A DNA stretch of 64,000 bases from a virus. Under the pieces are notes generated by a model. It saw only the letters and a list, made by a program, of their open reading frames with translations, did no database searches and was not told where the DNA came from. The position numbers and the translations under genes are program-made. Positions 52,825 through 62,794 of the stretch are shown piece after piece. The stretch is from positions 1-64,000 of IMG/VR virus record IMGVR_UViG_3300025889_000109. One strand, given 5' to 3'. Each line of letters starts with the position of its first letter. Position 1 is the stretch's first letter.

Positions 52825-52849
52825 AAGGGGCTTTGCGGCCCCTTTTTTT
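52825..52849. terminator. bidirectional intrinsic terminator
   Basis: AAGGGGC (52825-52831), a 6-nt loop TTTGCG, then GCCCCTT (52838-52844) and TTTTT. The minus strand also ends in a T-rich tract, so it serves both converging gene blocks: nrdA from the left and the 115-aa membrane protein from the right. Confidence 0.9.
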
Positions 52850-53195
52850 AATCTATACACTTTTCTAATTCTTTTACCTTTAGTTTAAGATCATCAATAT
52901 CATTATCATATTTTTCAGAACTTTTTTCAAGGTATATTAATCGCATATTTTGTTCTGCATCATCAGGTAATGCTCCTAACTCGCCTCTAGGCCATTTAAC
53001 TCGGAATTCACTATTCATTTGTAATTCCGATTCCATACGCATTACGGTAACATGCATAGCCTGTATTTCTGCCATCAATGTAAAATAAACTCCAGCTATA
53101 GAAAATAACCCCATAGCTATAGCTACAAGGGTTTTAATATCTACTTTAAAATCTGGTTTTCCATCTCCATCAACGTCAACCCCCGCTTGTGTCAT
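52848..53195 (-). CDS. membrane protein with calcium-type loop (115 aa)
   Basis: The start GVDVDGDGKPDFKVD is a D-x-D-x-D-G calcium-binding loop. It is followed by one membrane segment, LVAIAMGLFSIAGVYFTLM, and a coiled coil (IYLEKSSEKYDNDIDDLKLK). A single-pass protein in the virion-gene block, with the Ca loop outside or at the membrane face. Related small proteins occur in marine phages. A lysis or ejection role is speculation. Confidence 0.6.
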   Translation of the reverse strand: MTQAGVDVDGDGKPDFKVDIKTLVAIAMGLFSIAGVYFTLMAEIQAMHVTVMRMESELQMNSEFRVKWPRGELGALPDDAEQNMRLIYLEKSSEKYDNDIDDLKLKVKELEKCID

Positions 53196-53197
53196 AT

Positions 53198-53344
53198 TTA
53201 TTTTTTTAATCGTTTATAAATTCCGATTAAAGTATATACAATTGATAATAATAATACTATTAATTTTAAAGCTGGTTCTATTTCTGAAACTGAACTGAGT
53301 AATAATGCACCTGTACTAACACTTAAAATTTTTATGTCGCTCAT
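53198..53344 (-). CDS. small holin-like membrane protein (48 aa)
   Basis: MSDIKILSVSTGALLLSSVS then LKLIVLLLSIVYTLIGIYKR; one or two hydrophobic helices and a basic tail, like small holins of marine phages. The 49-codon gene overlaps its upstream neighbour by 4 nt (ATGA). Confidence 0.6.
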   Translation of the reverse strand: MSDIKILSVSTGALLLSSVSEIEPALKLIVLLLSIVYTLIGIYKRLKK

Positions 53345-53448
53345 TTCTTCTTAGTTTTAGAAGTTACAGGTACACAATTAGGTACTTTCTTACCATTTTT
53401 ATTTTTAGTACCAATCATTTGGTATCCTGTCCAGCATGCTTTTTTCAT
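53341..53448 (-). CDS. small basic conserved peptide (35 aa)
   Basis: MKKACWTGYQMIGTKNKNGK, then VPNCVPV. The KKxCWxGYxMIGxKxKxGxxVPNCVP pattern is a familiar marine phage peptide whose function is unknown. It overlaps both neighbours by 4 nt. Confidence 0.7.
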   Translation of the reverse strand: MKKACWTGYQMIGTKNKNGKKVPNCVPVTSKTKKK

Positions 53449-56400
53449 CTTGTTTTTCTTGTATTTCTAGAACCTCTGGTTCTTGATTTTGAACTTTTAT
53501 ATATTACTCCTGATTTTTTAGTTTGTTTTTCAATCATACCTAAATCCCATTCAGACCATCCAAGTGATAATGCTATTGATTGCCATAATTCTGTTTCAGG
53601 TTTCATAGCAGTATAAATATGATCAGCTTTTTGCACAATTCTATCAACAGGTATATTTGCTACTGCAGATATAACTTGACCACCAGCTAAAAATGCTGGA
53701 TTTTCTAAATTAAAGCCTTCAGTAAATACTTTTTCTTTTGATTGTTTATAAGTAAAAGTTTTGCCGGCTGATATTAATTTACGTAATTTAGAATTTACAG
53801 GTGGTGAAATTGTGGTTGCTGCGATTGCCGCTTGAGTATAATCAGGGCGGCTTGACTTAGCTTGATCAATTATTTCCATTATTACGTTTTTAGCGGTTGA
53901 TGCTACAGCACCATAAACTCCAGCGCCGCGTAAAAATGTATCAAGCATTGAATTCCCAACTTTAAAATATCTTTCTTTTTCTTTTTCATCTTCTTCATCA
54001 GAAAATAATAAAGCAAAAAGACCTTGTTGTAAAGCAGAGAATATTATATTCTGTATTACACCATAATACATAATCTTACTTACATTTGTCTTCCAATCTC
54101 CTCTATTATTTATTAAATCTAATGCGGCCTTCTTTTGAATGCGAGCATATTGCATTGGTGTATTACCCCAAGCAAGTATTAAACGCCCTAAAGAACTTGC
54201 TTGTTGCATTGAAATTCTATCGGGTCTTGCAGATTGTTGAGACTCTTCAGCTGTTTCTTGAAAATCTTCAAATGCTTTCTTTTGTGCTTCTTCTTGCGTT
54301 AGTCCCTCTTTTAAATATTTATTTATTCTATTGCGATAAAATGTTGCACCACCAGAAGCGATAGCAAATGAGTCAGCAATTTGAGTTGGTGTAAATCCAG
54401 CTTTTAATATTGTACTTAATACTGCTTTAGCTTTATTTTTAGAGGTAGCTGCCGCATTAGCAATTTCATCAGCATTAATATCTATTTGTAAACCAGACCT
54501 TCTTTGCTTTAAAAAGTCTGATGTAAATAATTCAACAAAATCTGACCAATATTGTTTTTGATTAGCAAAAGCTTTAGCAGCATTTATTGGATTATTATCT
54601 GTAAAATTAATAAAGTTAATTGCAGATATTGTTTGAAGTAATGCAGAACGAGAGTTAAAGAACATTACAGTTCCAACGGAATTATTAATCCATTCTTGAA
54701 ATGCTCTTTCTTTTTTAGTAACACCCATTCTTTTATTTCTGCCATTCCACATTCTATAAAGCATGTCATCTAATGACTCTATATATGATGTTCCGTATAA
54801 CGCCTTAAGTTTATTTTTATTTTTATCAGAAAATATTATATCAACATTATCCTTCCATGGTTGCAAATATTCTTTTCTTTTTACATCATTGATATAAGAA
54901 ACAAGGTCAGTTGTAATATCTCCTGCTGTCCAACCTGATGTAGGATCAGGATAACCATCAACATTTAATACCATTAATTTATCAGCAAAAGCTTTTAAAG
55001 CAGCATTATTACGAATATATTTTAAATTATCATTTAAATCGGCTTTACTCATACCCATTTCTTTTGATGTCATATCAACGCCTTGAGTATGCCAAATATA
55101 TATACGTACAGAGTCTTGATTTCTAAAACCAGTTTCGTTTTGTTTATTTAAACCAGCTGGCACATCTTTTTTAATTTGTGCTTTTAAATCTGCCCAATCC
55201 CTAAGTGCTCTTTGTTTAGCAGCTTCATATTGTTGAATACCACGAGAAAATGGTTTTAATAAGTTTTCCTTATACCATTCCATCTGTGCATCACCAGTTT
55301 TGCCTTTGCCTAAAGTTGTGTATAGCAAACCTACAAAATCATCAGCATCATAAGGTACAAAGAATTTAAATTTACCTTTACCTCTTCCTAAAAGTTCTGC
55401 TTTAACAGGTGAATATTCTTTATAAAATTCTACGCCTGTAGAATCTTGTAATATTTTATTAAATTCAGTATCTAATGATTTAGAGGCTTTTACAGCTTGC
55501 GATCTATATTTTATATCATATGCAGATAATGTTTCTGCTACGGCTTTAACATTTTTCAATGCATCATCAGCAAAATATACATCATTATACCCTAAATTTA
55601 ATTTAGAAGCAATCCAGTCAGCTTTTGCTTGCGGCGAACCGTTTCCTAAGCCAATTATATTTTCTAGTCTAAATGGCAACCCTAAACCTTCTAAGAAAGG
55701 TTGTATTGCATATTTAGCTTCAGCTGGTCTTGCAGTTAATATAAATAAATCCTCATCACCTCTTTTATCCAATATAGCTTTTGCTACATCAAACATAGGG
55801 CCTTTTTCACCTTCAATAACTTTACTAAATTCAGTAAAATCAAATTCAGCTCCTTGTTGCAATAAATCATCACCTTGTTTTGCAAATTGTTCAGCATTTA
55901 ATTTTCCTTTAGTGCCGTCAGGCATTGTGTATAATACATTAGATTTAGATCTTGCTAGTGTATCATCAAAATCAAATACTCTTAATTTTTTATTTGTTGA
56001 TTTAGAAGGTTTTATTACTAAACTTTCTGTTAATAAATCTTCTAATTCTAACTTAGGTAAATTTTCATTATTAAAAATTTCAATAACTTCTTTTTGATTA
56101 TATCTTATTACATTTACGCTACTGCCTTTTATTAAATCACCATTTTTATCCCTTGGCCCATTACTTTTAAAACCGGTAGAATTTATAATTTTATCATAAG
56201 ATTTAGGTATTATAGCCACTCTAAATCCTTGCATAATATCATTAAATGTAAATTTATAGTCTTTTATAGTTATATATTTAGCTAAATCGGTTAAAGTGTC
56301 AGATGCTGTTTGTGTATGTTCATATCTATAATCACTATCGGTTAAACCATCTATTTTAAATTGCAACCCTGGATAAGCAGCCGTTCTAATTAAAGCATTT

Positions 56401-59400
56401 ATGCTAGAATTAAATGTAGCTAAAATCATACCTACATCATTTTTCGTAATTTCATTATTTGTATATAACTGCTTTATAGAATTTATAATTTTTTCTAATC
56501 CTTCTCTTTGCGTTTGCGCAAAATATAATCTATTTTTTAATTGTTCCCCTTCAAATTTTCCACTGGTAAATCCTTTTGGTGTTTGATTAGGGACTGCTAA
56601 TATTGGTATTTCTTCTCCATTTATATTAACAAATCTTTTTCGCTTTTTATATTCTACACTATTAAATATTTTTTTTGCTTCTTCAAAAAAATCTGCTCTT
56701 CCTATAAATAAAAATTGATTTGTTCTAAAAGAATTTTCATCATTTGGGTCTTCTAATTCTTTTACAATTAATTTATTTAAATCTTTTTCTGGTATAAATT
56801 TTCCGCCAATTTTACCCCAACCGCCTTGTACTGTGGGTAATAAATATTGAACTGCTTTTTCAGGGCCTAATATTTTTGCTAATTTAAGCATTGCTTTTCT
56901 AGCAGATAATACTTGATTTTTATTTTTAAAATCTATAGCTCCAGCTGGAAGGTCTAATGCTATTCTAGCTTTACTAAATTTAAAATTAATAGGTCTACCA
57001 ATTATACTACTTACTTTGTCTACAAAATTATCTGTTAATTCTATTCCTTGTAATTCTGCAATATCCATTGCTTTTTGCATAATAGCAGGATCAGATAATA
57101 CCTCCATTGTGGCGTCTAAAGCAAATGCTTCTGACAATGCTTCCGCTAAAGCAGTTTTTCTAGCACCTTGAGTTGATCTTCCAACTTCATTTCCTAAAAA
57201 ATATTTAATCCATTCAGCTTTACTTATTTTCTTTTTAGTAAATACTTTATTACCTTCTGCTGTTTTTTCTCTAACCTGTTTGCCATCTTTCATGACAGGC
57301 TCAGCAAATTCTGTTAACCTTTTATTTATTATAGATTGTGGTAATGCATCATATATAGCCTCAAAATTATTAGAAAGAAAAGACCTATAATCCTCTGTTC
57401 TACCCATTAATTTTGCAATAGGATTTTTAAGTTCTGTTCTAAAACTTTTTTCTAATTCCGTTTTAAAAGCTTTTTCTGTAATACTTGGTAATTTTGTTCC
57501 AAAAGTTTTTCTTACCGCATCAAATACAATTGGTTTAATTTCATCACCAATATTCATTTTTTTGCGTAAACTTTGTAATTTTTCAGATGGTTTTTCTATA
57601 ACCTCTTCTGTAATTTCTTCTGTAGTTGTATCTGTAATACCTTTAGCTTCAGTTACATCTAATTTAAAATCAGTGTCTAATATACGATTAGCTGCTTCAA
57701 TAGCTCTTTTTTCTAATTGGCCTTGAATATATGTATTTAAAGTAGCCCCCTTAGATATGTCATATTTTTGTATTAAATCTAATAATCCTCTTGGGCCTAA
57801 TTCAATTTCACTTTGTAATAATTCAAAATCAAATCCAGGAACATTTTTATATTTATTTGTTATACGCGCAGTTAAAGGTTTATAGGCTTTTATTATTTCA
57901 GCAGCACCTTCTTTACCTTTTTCTTCATATATTTGATTTACTTTAATTGCTTCAGAAGCTTTAGATTTTAATATATCTCTTTTTTGTTGTTTTTGAGTTT
58001 TTGTAGAAATCAAAGAACCTGATATTTCACCTTTTGCTATTTTAATTTGTTGTAAGGTTAATGTGCCTTTTTCTAAAGAAGAATTAATATCTTTTATAAA
58101 ATTTAACACATCTTGTCCTTTATCAAATTTTGCAGTAATACCTATAGTACCAATAGCTTTTCTTATTAATCCACTTATATTATCATCAACAATTTTTATA
58201 TCACCAGTTTTTAATGCATCAGAAAATAAAGTCAATATTTCTTCTGCTTTTGAAGCTTTATCAATACTTTTATCTTTTTTATATTGATTTAATCTTTGTC
58301 TAAATTCTGAATTTTTTATTTGTTCAGGATCTAATCTATTAAGTTCTTCTTCTAATGCTTTTCCTAAATTTAATGCAGTTTCAGGGTTATTTTTTAAAGA
58401 TTGAAATAAAAGGGCATGGATAAACTCATGATTAGCTACATTAACTCCCACTCTGCTTTTAGCAGCTTGTTCTTTATTTATAATAATTATTTGTTTATCA
58501 GTATTTTTATCTTGTATTATAAAACCATAATCATTAGATCCCTTTTTGTATTCATCAGAATAATTATTTTTTTCTATAAATTCATTTATTTGATCAGCAT
58601 TATTAAAAGCTTGAATATCTAAATTTTGAACATATTTTGCCGCTTGTTGTGTTTTATCAATACCTTTTGAAACATCTTCAGCATTTTTTCTTATATTATA
58701 TATAGCATTTTGTGCTTGATTTGCTTTTTGTTGTAATTCTAATATTAATTCTTTTTTTATTTCATCAGATAATTCATTATTAGAATTTATTCTTTTAATT
58801 TCATTAGCTGTAGAAATTAAAGTTTTAGAATAATTATCAATATCATTTATTTGATTTTCTGTTAAAGCAAATACAATTTTATTATTTTTTTCAACAGATG
58901 ATTTAAGCTCTGTTATTATAGTATTTTGTCTATCAGTAATAAGTTTTATATCTTTTTCAGAAATGCCTTTTTGCATTTTAGATCTTTCTAGCATTCCAAA
59001 TAAAGATACTTTTTCAGCAATAAAGTCTTGCTCTTCTTTTGTTCTTATATTAGAAGCCGCTACTATACCTTTTCCAGCTAACGAAAAGCCTGTTGCGCCA
59101 AATGCTCCTTGTAAAAAGCTTTCAATACCCTCTTTTGATTTCATAAAAGCCCAGGCATCATCCTCAGCTTCAATTAAATTTTTTCCTTCGGCTAAAGATG
59201 TATTAATATTTTCTAATCCGACATCAAACCATTCTTGTAGACCATTCGTGCCTGTTGTTAATCCTAAATCAACAATATTTTTTAATACAGAAGTTGAAGA
59301 ATTAAATATTGAATTTGAAATTTTTTCTAGCCCTGCTTTTTCTAAACCCCATCTTAAAACACCAATTGCTGCCGGCGTAAACATTTCTAATTTACCTGCA

Positions 59401-60341
59401 GCAGCTAATTCTTCTAAATTTTTTCCAGTAGTTTCTGAAACTTTTCTATTATAATCAGCAACTGTTTGCCCAACAATTTCTAATCCTAATCCAGCACCAA
59501 AAGTTAGCCCGCTTACTGCCATGCTAGATCCTACGTTTGCAAAAGCATTTATTAAAGCCCCTGCTCCAAATTTTATATTTTCTTTTATTGTTTTGTCCTT
59601 GCCTATATCTGTAAAGCCATAGGCAGGCTCTATCATGCGAGAATACGTTTTTAATTTATTTTCAACTTTACCTAATTGTACTCTATTATATTCATTTATT
59701 TTTTTACCCGTTTTTTCGCCAAATATATTGTAAACTATATCTGTATCTGAAAGTAAAAAATGATATAAATATTCTCCATAATCATCAATTTGAGCAAACC
59801 TATTCATAGCCTGCCCAGCTGTATTTGAAATTGATTGACCTAAAGTTTTTGGAAGTTCTTTTTGTTTTTTTCTTTCTTCTAATTCAGCCGCAGAAACTCT
59901 TTGTGTTTCTTCATATTCTGTTATTGGTAAAAGCTGGCCTTGATCTTTAGGTAACATTTTTGGTATACCCATAAGATCCAAAGCGGCAGAAGCTTCTCTT
60001 GATTTATACTCATTTGCGGTTATTATAACTTCTTCTAGTTCAACAGGTTTTACTGCCCAATTGTATTCATCAATTTGCTCTCCTCTTAAAATAATTTCAC
60101 CTTCCTTTGTGTATTCCGATAAACCATTTTCCGGCTTGGAATCCATAACGGGTGCTGCATTTTCCTCCACAACCGCACCCGGTGTTGTGGGAGTTGTCTT
60201 TCCCAATTCTGCTGGTTTTCTTTTATCAATTAAACCATCTTGTTTTGCTTTTTCAATATAAGAATCAATATCCATATTAGATTCTTTTGCTGATTCTTCT
60301 ACTTGCTCTAAAGTAATAGGCATTCCGTCAAATTCAAACAT
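53445..60341 (-). CDS. giant multidomain internal virion protein (2298 aa)
   Basis: This is the largest gene here. The start is disordered, with ELEEVIITANEYKS near residue 100. A zincin motif NHEFIHALLF lies near 636-645. A segment LLDLIQKYDISKGATLNTYI near 850 resembles sigma region 2. A HAD hydrolase domain spans about 1455-1610, with FDFDDTLARS, ILTARP and DVYFADDALKN. The last third is helical and Gln-rich, with a hydrophobic segment near 2095. This layout fits an ejected DNA-injection protein of a short-tailed phage, carrying enzymatic domains into the cell. Confidence 0.8.
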   Translation of the reverse strand: MFEFDGMPITLEQVEESAKESNMDIDSYIEKAKQDGLIDKRKPAELGKTTPTTPGAVVEENAAPVMDSKPENGLSEYTKEGEIILRGEQIDEYNWAVKPVELEEVIITANEYKSREASAALDLMGIPKMLPKDQGQLLPITEYEETQRVSAAELEERKKQKELPKTLGQSISNTAGQAMNRFAQIDDYGEYLYHFLLSDTDIVYNIFGEKTGKKINEYNRVQLGKVENKLKTYSRMIEPAYGFTDIGKDKTIKENIKFGAGALINAFANVGSSMAVSGLTFGAGLGLEIVGQTVADYNRKVSETTGKNLEELAAAGKLEMFTPAAIGVLRWGLEKAGLEKISNSIFNSSTSVLKNIVDLGLTTGTNGLQEWFDVGLENINTSLAEGKNLIEAEDDAWAFMKSKEGIESFLQGAFGATGFSLAGKGIVAASNIRTKEEQDFIAEKVSLFGMLERSKMQKGISEKDIKLITDRQNTIITELKSSVEKNNKIVFALTENQINDIDNYSKTLISTANEIKRINSNNELSDEIKKELILELQQKANQAQNAIYNIRKNAEDVSKGIDKTQQAAKYVQNLDIQAFNNADQINEFIEKNNYSDEYKKGSNDYGFIIQDKNTDKQIIIINKEQAAKSRVGVNVANHEFIHALLFQSLKNNPETALNLGKALEEELNRLDPEQIKNSEFRQRLNQYKKDKSIDKASKAEEILTLFSDALKTGDIKIVDDNISGLIRKAIGTIGITAKFDKGQDVLNFIKDINSSLEKGTLTLQQIKIAKGEISGSLISTKTQKQQKRDILKSKASEAIKVNQIYEEKGKEGAAEIIKAYKPLTARITNKYKNVPGFDFELLQSEIELGPRGLLDLIQKYDISKGATLNTYIQGQLEKRAIEAANRILDTDFKLDVTEAKGITDTTTEEITEEVIEKPSEKLQSLRKKMNIGDEIKPIVFDAVRKTFGTKLPSITEKAFKTELEKSFRTELKNPIAKLMGRTEDYRSFLSNNFEAIYDALPQSIINKRLTEFAEPVMKDGKQVREKTAEGNKVFTKKKISKAEWIKYFLGNEVGRSTQGARKTALAEALSEAFALDATMEVLSDPAIMQKAMDIAELQGIELTDNFVDKVSSIIGRPINFKFSKARIALDLPAGAIDFKNKNQVLSARKAMLKLAKILGPEKAVQYLLPTVQGGWGKIGGKFIPEKDLNKLIVKELEDPNDENSFRTNQFLFIGRADFFEEAKKIFNSVEYKKRKRFVNINGEEIPILAVPNQTPKGFTSGKFEGEQLKNRLYFAQTQREGLEKIINSIKQLYTNNEITKNDVGMILATFNSSINALIRTAAYPGLQFKIDGLTDSDYRYEHTQTASDTLTDLAKYITIKDYKFTFNDIMQGFRVAIIPKSYDKIINSTGFKSNGPRDKNGDLIKGSSVNVIRYNQKEVIEIFNNENLPKLELEDLLTESLVIKPSKSTNKKLRVFDFDDTLARSKSNVLYTMPDGTKGKLNAEQFAKQGDDLLQQGAEFDFTEFSKVIEGEKGPMFDVAKAILDKRGDEDLFILTARPAEAKYAIQPFLEGLGLPFRLENIIGLGNGSPQAKADWIASKLNLGYNDVYFADDALKNVKAVAETLSAYDIKYRSQAVKASKSLDTEFNKILQDSTGVEFYKEYSPVKAELLGRGKGKFKFFVPYDADDFVGLLYTTLGKGKTGDAQMEWYKENLLKPFSRGIQQYEAAKQRALRDWADLKAQIKKDVPAGLNKQNETGFRNQDSVRIYIWHTQGVDMTSKEMGMSKADLNDNLKYIRNNAALKAFADKLMVLNVDGYPDPTSGWTAGDITTDLVSYINDVKRKEYLQPWKDNVDIIFSDKNKNKLKALYGTSYIESLDDMLYRMWNGRNKRMGVTKKERAFQEWINNSVGTVMFFNSRSALLQTISAINFINFTDNNPINAAKAFANQKQYWSDFVELFTSDFLKQRRSGLQIDINADEIANAAATSKNKAKAVLSTILKAGFTPTQIADSFAIASGGATFYRNRINKYLKEGLTQEEAQKKAFEDFQETAEESQQSARPDRISMQQASSLGRLILAWGNTPMQYARIQKKAALDLINNRGDWKTNVSKIMYYGVIQNIIFSALQQGLFALLFSDEEDEKEKERYFKVGNSMLDTFLRGAGVYGAVASTAKNVIMEIIDQAKSSRPDYTQAAIAATTISPPVNSKLRKLISAGKTFTYKQSKEKVFTEGFNLENPAFLAGGQVISAVANIPVDRIVQKADHIYTAMKPETELWQSIALSLGWSEWDLGMIEKQTKKSGVIYKSSKSRTRGSRNTRKTR

Positions 60342-60351
60342 ATTTTTTTAT

Positions 60352-61755
60352 TTAATTATATCTTGGTAAAATACTAGGAAGAAAAGCTTTTTGTATTTGA
60401 TTTAATTGTTCGTCTGTTAAAGGATAATTATTAATATTATAAATTAAATCAACATCATTTTTATAATCGTATGATGCAATATATTTTGCGAGCGCTGCCA
60501 CACCCTCTTTTGTTTTTAAATCAAATTGTGCATTTATTACCTTATTGTTATCTTTATCAAGATCATAAAAAGTAATTTTATTATTTTTAACTTCAGTTTT
60601 ATCAGGCATACCGCTTTTTTCAATAGCTTTTATTGGATCAGATATTATAGAAGTTATTGTTTGATCAGTAATATCTTTATTGCGCTGTCTTTTTTTATCC
60701 GCTTCTGTACCTGTATCAAATTTATCAGCATAATCTTTTTTATAATCTTCATATGCATCTGTAGCCGCCTTTTTTAATTGGCTTTTAACCCATAAATTTA
60801 AATCTTCAGGTTCACCAAACTTTCCATCATTATCCATATCAATATTGCTTTTAAATTTAGCAATATCTATATTACCATTTTTATCTGTAAAATCCGCTAT
60901 AGTAACATATTCTGGCATTTCTTTTCCTAAATAATCAAATGCGATTGACAAAGCTTGCTCAGGCGTAAAATTTAACCCAGATATAGTCGCATCAATATCT
61001 TTGTTAAAACTATCTAAAGACTTACCTTTGCTTGCGGCTTTATCAGCAGCAGCGTTAACAGTAGTAAAAGCTGCAGTAAAAGCTTCAGTGTCTACAGGTA
61101 TATAAGTTGGATTTGCAATTTCATCAAATGGTATTTCAAAATTTTTATTATTTACTTTTACTTTTGCTATAATTTTACTCCTTCCTTCTTCGTCTTTTTC
61201 TGTTGGAGAAAAACCAAGCTCAAATTTTCCACCCATAATTTGATTAGAAATTTCTATATCTTCAGATGAATTAATCATACTAGGCTCTGCATCTAAATAA
61301 TTTTTTAATATTTTAGGCATTGCATTTGCTATATCATTGCCCCTTTTAACATCCTCATTTATGCTTTCTCGTATCATAACAGCTCCAGCTTCACCAATAT
61401 CTCCTCTTAAAATGCGATCATTTAATTCTTTTGTTCTATTTTTAGCATCTTTCATCATTAAAGTTAATAAAGCTTTAGATTGGACAGGCATAGTATCTAT
61501 AGACCACTCGGCTTTTTGAATTTTATCTAAAGTTTTTGCTGCTAGATTTTGTCTATTTTCTAAAGCCTTTCTAAAAGCCTCTGCCTCTAATTTTCTTTTT
61601 TCAAATCTAAGCTCTTGTTGTTTTAATTGCTTAGCTTGTTGTCTTTCAAAAGCCATTTGTCCTTTTTCAACAGCAGGTGTAATACTAACATATTGTTCTG
61701 CGCTTGCAGCCCCTACTTTTTGCGCTAAACTTGGATTATAATATCTTGATGCCAT
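60352..61755 (-). CDS. internal virion protein with EF-hand-like loop
   Basis: The 467-aa product begins ASRYYNPSLAQKVGAASAEQ, then a long helical, Gln/Lys-rich region (QAKQLKQQELRFEKRKLEAE). Near residue 310 there is DMDNDGKFGEPE, a canonical 12-residue EF-hand loop. It ends with a strand-helix tail. It lies between the giant protein and a small internal protein, in the layout of podoviral gp14-15-16. A calcium-responsive ejection protein is possible. Confidence 0.65.
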   Translation of the reverse strand: MASRYYNPSLAQKVGAASAEQYVSITPAVEKGQMAFERQQAKQLKQQELRFEKRKLEAEAFRKALENRQNLAAKTLDKIQKAEWSIDTMPVQSKALLTLMMKDAKNRTKELNDRILRGDIGEAGAVMIRESINEDVKRGNDIANAMPKILKNYLDAEPSMINSSEDIEISNQIMGGKFELGFSPTEKDEEGRSKIIAKVKVNNKNFEIPFDEIANPTYIPVDTEAFTAAFTTVNAAADKAASKGKSLDSFNKDIDATISGLNFTPEQALSIAFDYLGKEMPEYVTIADFTDKNGNIDIAKFKSNIDMDNDGKFGEPEDLNLWVKSQLKKAATDAYEDYKKDYADKFDTGTEADKKRQRNKDITDQTITSIISDPIKAIEKSGMPDKTEVKNNKITFYDLDKDNNKVINAQFDLKTKEGVAALAKYIASYDYKNDVDLIYNINNYPLTDEQLNQIQKAFLPSILPRYN

Positions 61756-61770
61756 AATTAAAATTTATTT

Positions 61771-62475
61771 TTAGCCATAATTTTGATCTTCACCACCAAA
61801 ACCTGGAACGCCTTTAGCCCCAAGAAATGCAGCGCCGCCGGCCCCAACAGCCTCAGAAACTCCGCCAATCAAATCTTGTTTAGCCTGTTGTCTTGCATAA
61901 TCAGTTCTTAATTTTTCTTCAGCTGACATACCAAGTAATGTTTCTGTTCTTCCTAATTCAAACTCTTGCTGTTGAGCAGCGCCTGCAGCTTCCAGCTGTT
62001 GTAACCTAGATGCTTCTCTCGCTTTCATCATTTCTATTTCTTTTTCTTGCTGGCTAATACTAGCAGATGCAGCTTGTAAATTTGATGCTTGTTGTTTTGC
62101 TAAAGCTTGAGCCAATGCTGCAGCACCCATTCCTCCTCCTCCGCTTTTTAACGCTTCTAATGTTTGAGCTAAGCCTTGTTGCTCTTGTTGTGCTTGAAAA
62201 TCTGCTGCTGCAGTTGATACTTTTAAATCTTCAAAAGTATTTTCTAAATTAGCATAAGGATTAGTAAATTGAAAACTTTCATAAGCTTGTTTTCTTTGCC
62301 CTAATTCTAAATTAGCCGCTTTTTGTGCTCTTTTTCTTTTTCCAGAGCCAAACATAGAGCCAACAGATTTAATTATGCCAGGAGCCGCTGCAATAGCCGC
62401 TATAGCTAATGGTGCAATTGCTTTATGCACATTAGGATCATTTGTTCCAAATAAAAAATCAATTAATATATTCAT
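61771..62475 (-). CDS. small internal virion protein (gp14-like)
   Basis: The 234-aa product has a hydrophobic Ala/Ile stretch (APLAIAAIAAAPGIIKSVGS), a Lys-rich patch, then Gln/Ala-rich helices (QAQQEQQGLAQTLEALKSGG) and a Gly-rich tail. The overall pattern recalls the first ejected protein of T7-like phages, which forms a channel in the outer membrane. Assignment is by position and composition. Confidence 0.6.
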   Translation of the reverse strand: MNILIDFLFGTNDPNVHKAIAPLAIAAIAAAPGIIKSVGSMFGSGKRKRAQKAANLELGQRKQAYESFQFTNPYANLENTFEDLKVSTAAADFQAQQEQQGLAQTLEALKSGGGGMGAAALAQALAKQQASNLQAASASISQQEKEIEMMKAREASRLQQLEAAGAAQQQEFELGRTETLLGMSAEEKLRTDYARQQAKQDLIGGVSEAVGAGGAAFLGAKGVPGFGGEDQNYG

Positions 62476-62476
62476 C

Positions 62477-62794
62477 TTAATTACTGCTTAAAAATACTTC
62501 TGAACTAACTGCAAATATTTCAGCTTCAGAAGTTGATTCGTTCTTAAATTCTACTTCGGCATAATAACCTATTAAGCCAGATGTGTTTATTTGACTGTCT
62601 TTACCAAAAAATATAAAAGATGTTGGTAATAAGCCAGTTGCATCTCCATCAATAGTACATACAATAGAGCCGGTATTTATTTCACCAACAGGGCCTATTC
62701 TTTTTACAGTTCCGTTGTCATTATAATAAATAATATCACCAATCTGCAAAGATGCGTTTTTATTAAAACTAGTATTTAGTGTTATTTGACTCAT
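62477..62794 (-). CDS. small beta-rich virion protein
   Basis: The 105-aa product starts SQITLNTSFNKNASLQIGDI, then IYYNDNGTVKRIGPVGEINT and is beta-rich, like a fibre-attached or capsid-decoration protein. The gene is 1 nt from the gp14-like gene. Unknown function. Confidence 0.5.
   Translation of the reverse strand: MSQITLNTSFNKNASLQIGDIIYYNDNGTVKRIGPVGEINTGSIVCTIDGDATGLLPTSFIFFGKDSQINTSGLIGYYAEVEFKNESTSEAEIFAVSSEVFLSSN

Noticed and set aside
54086-54364. Plus-strand ORF opposite the giant virion gene
   Set aside because: Antisense shadow; hydrophobic Leu-rich translation arises from the complementary strand of Gln/Lys-rich codons.
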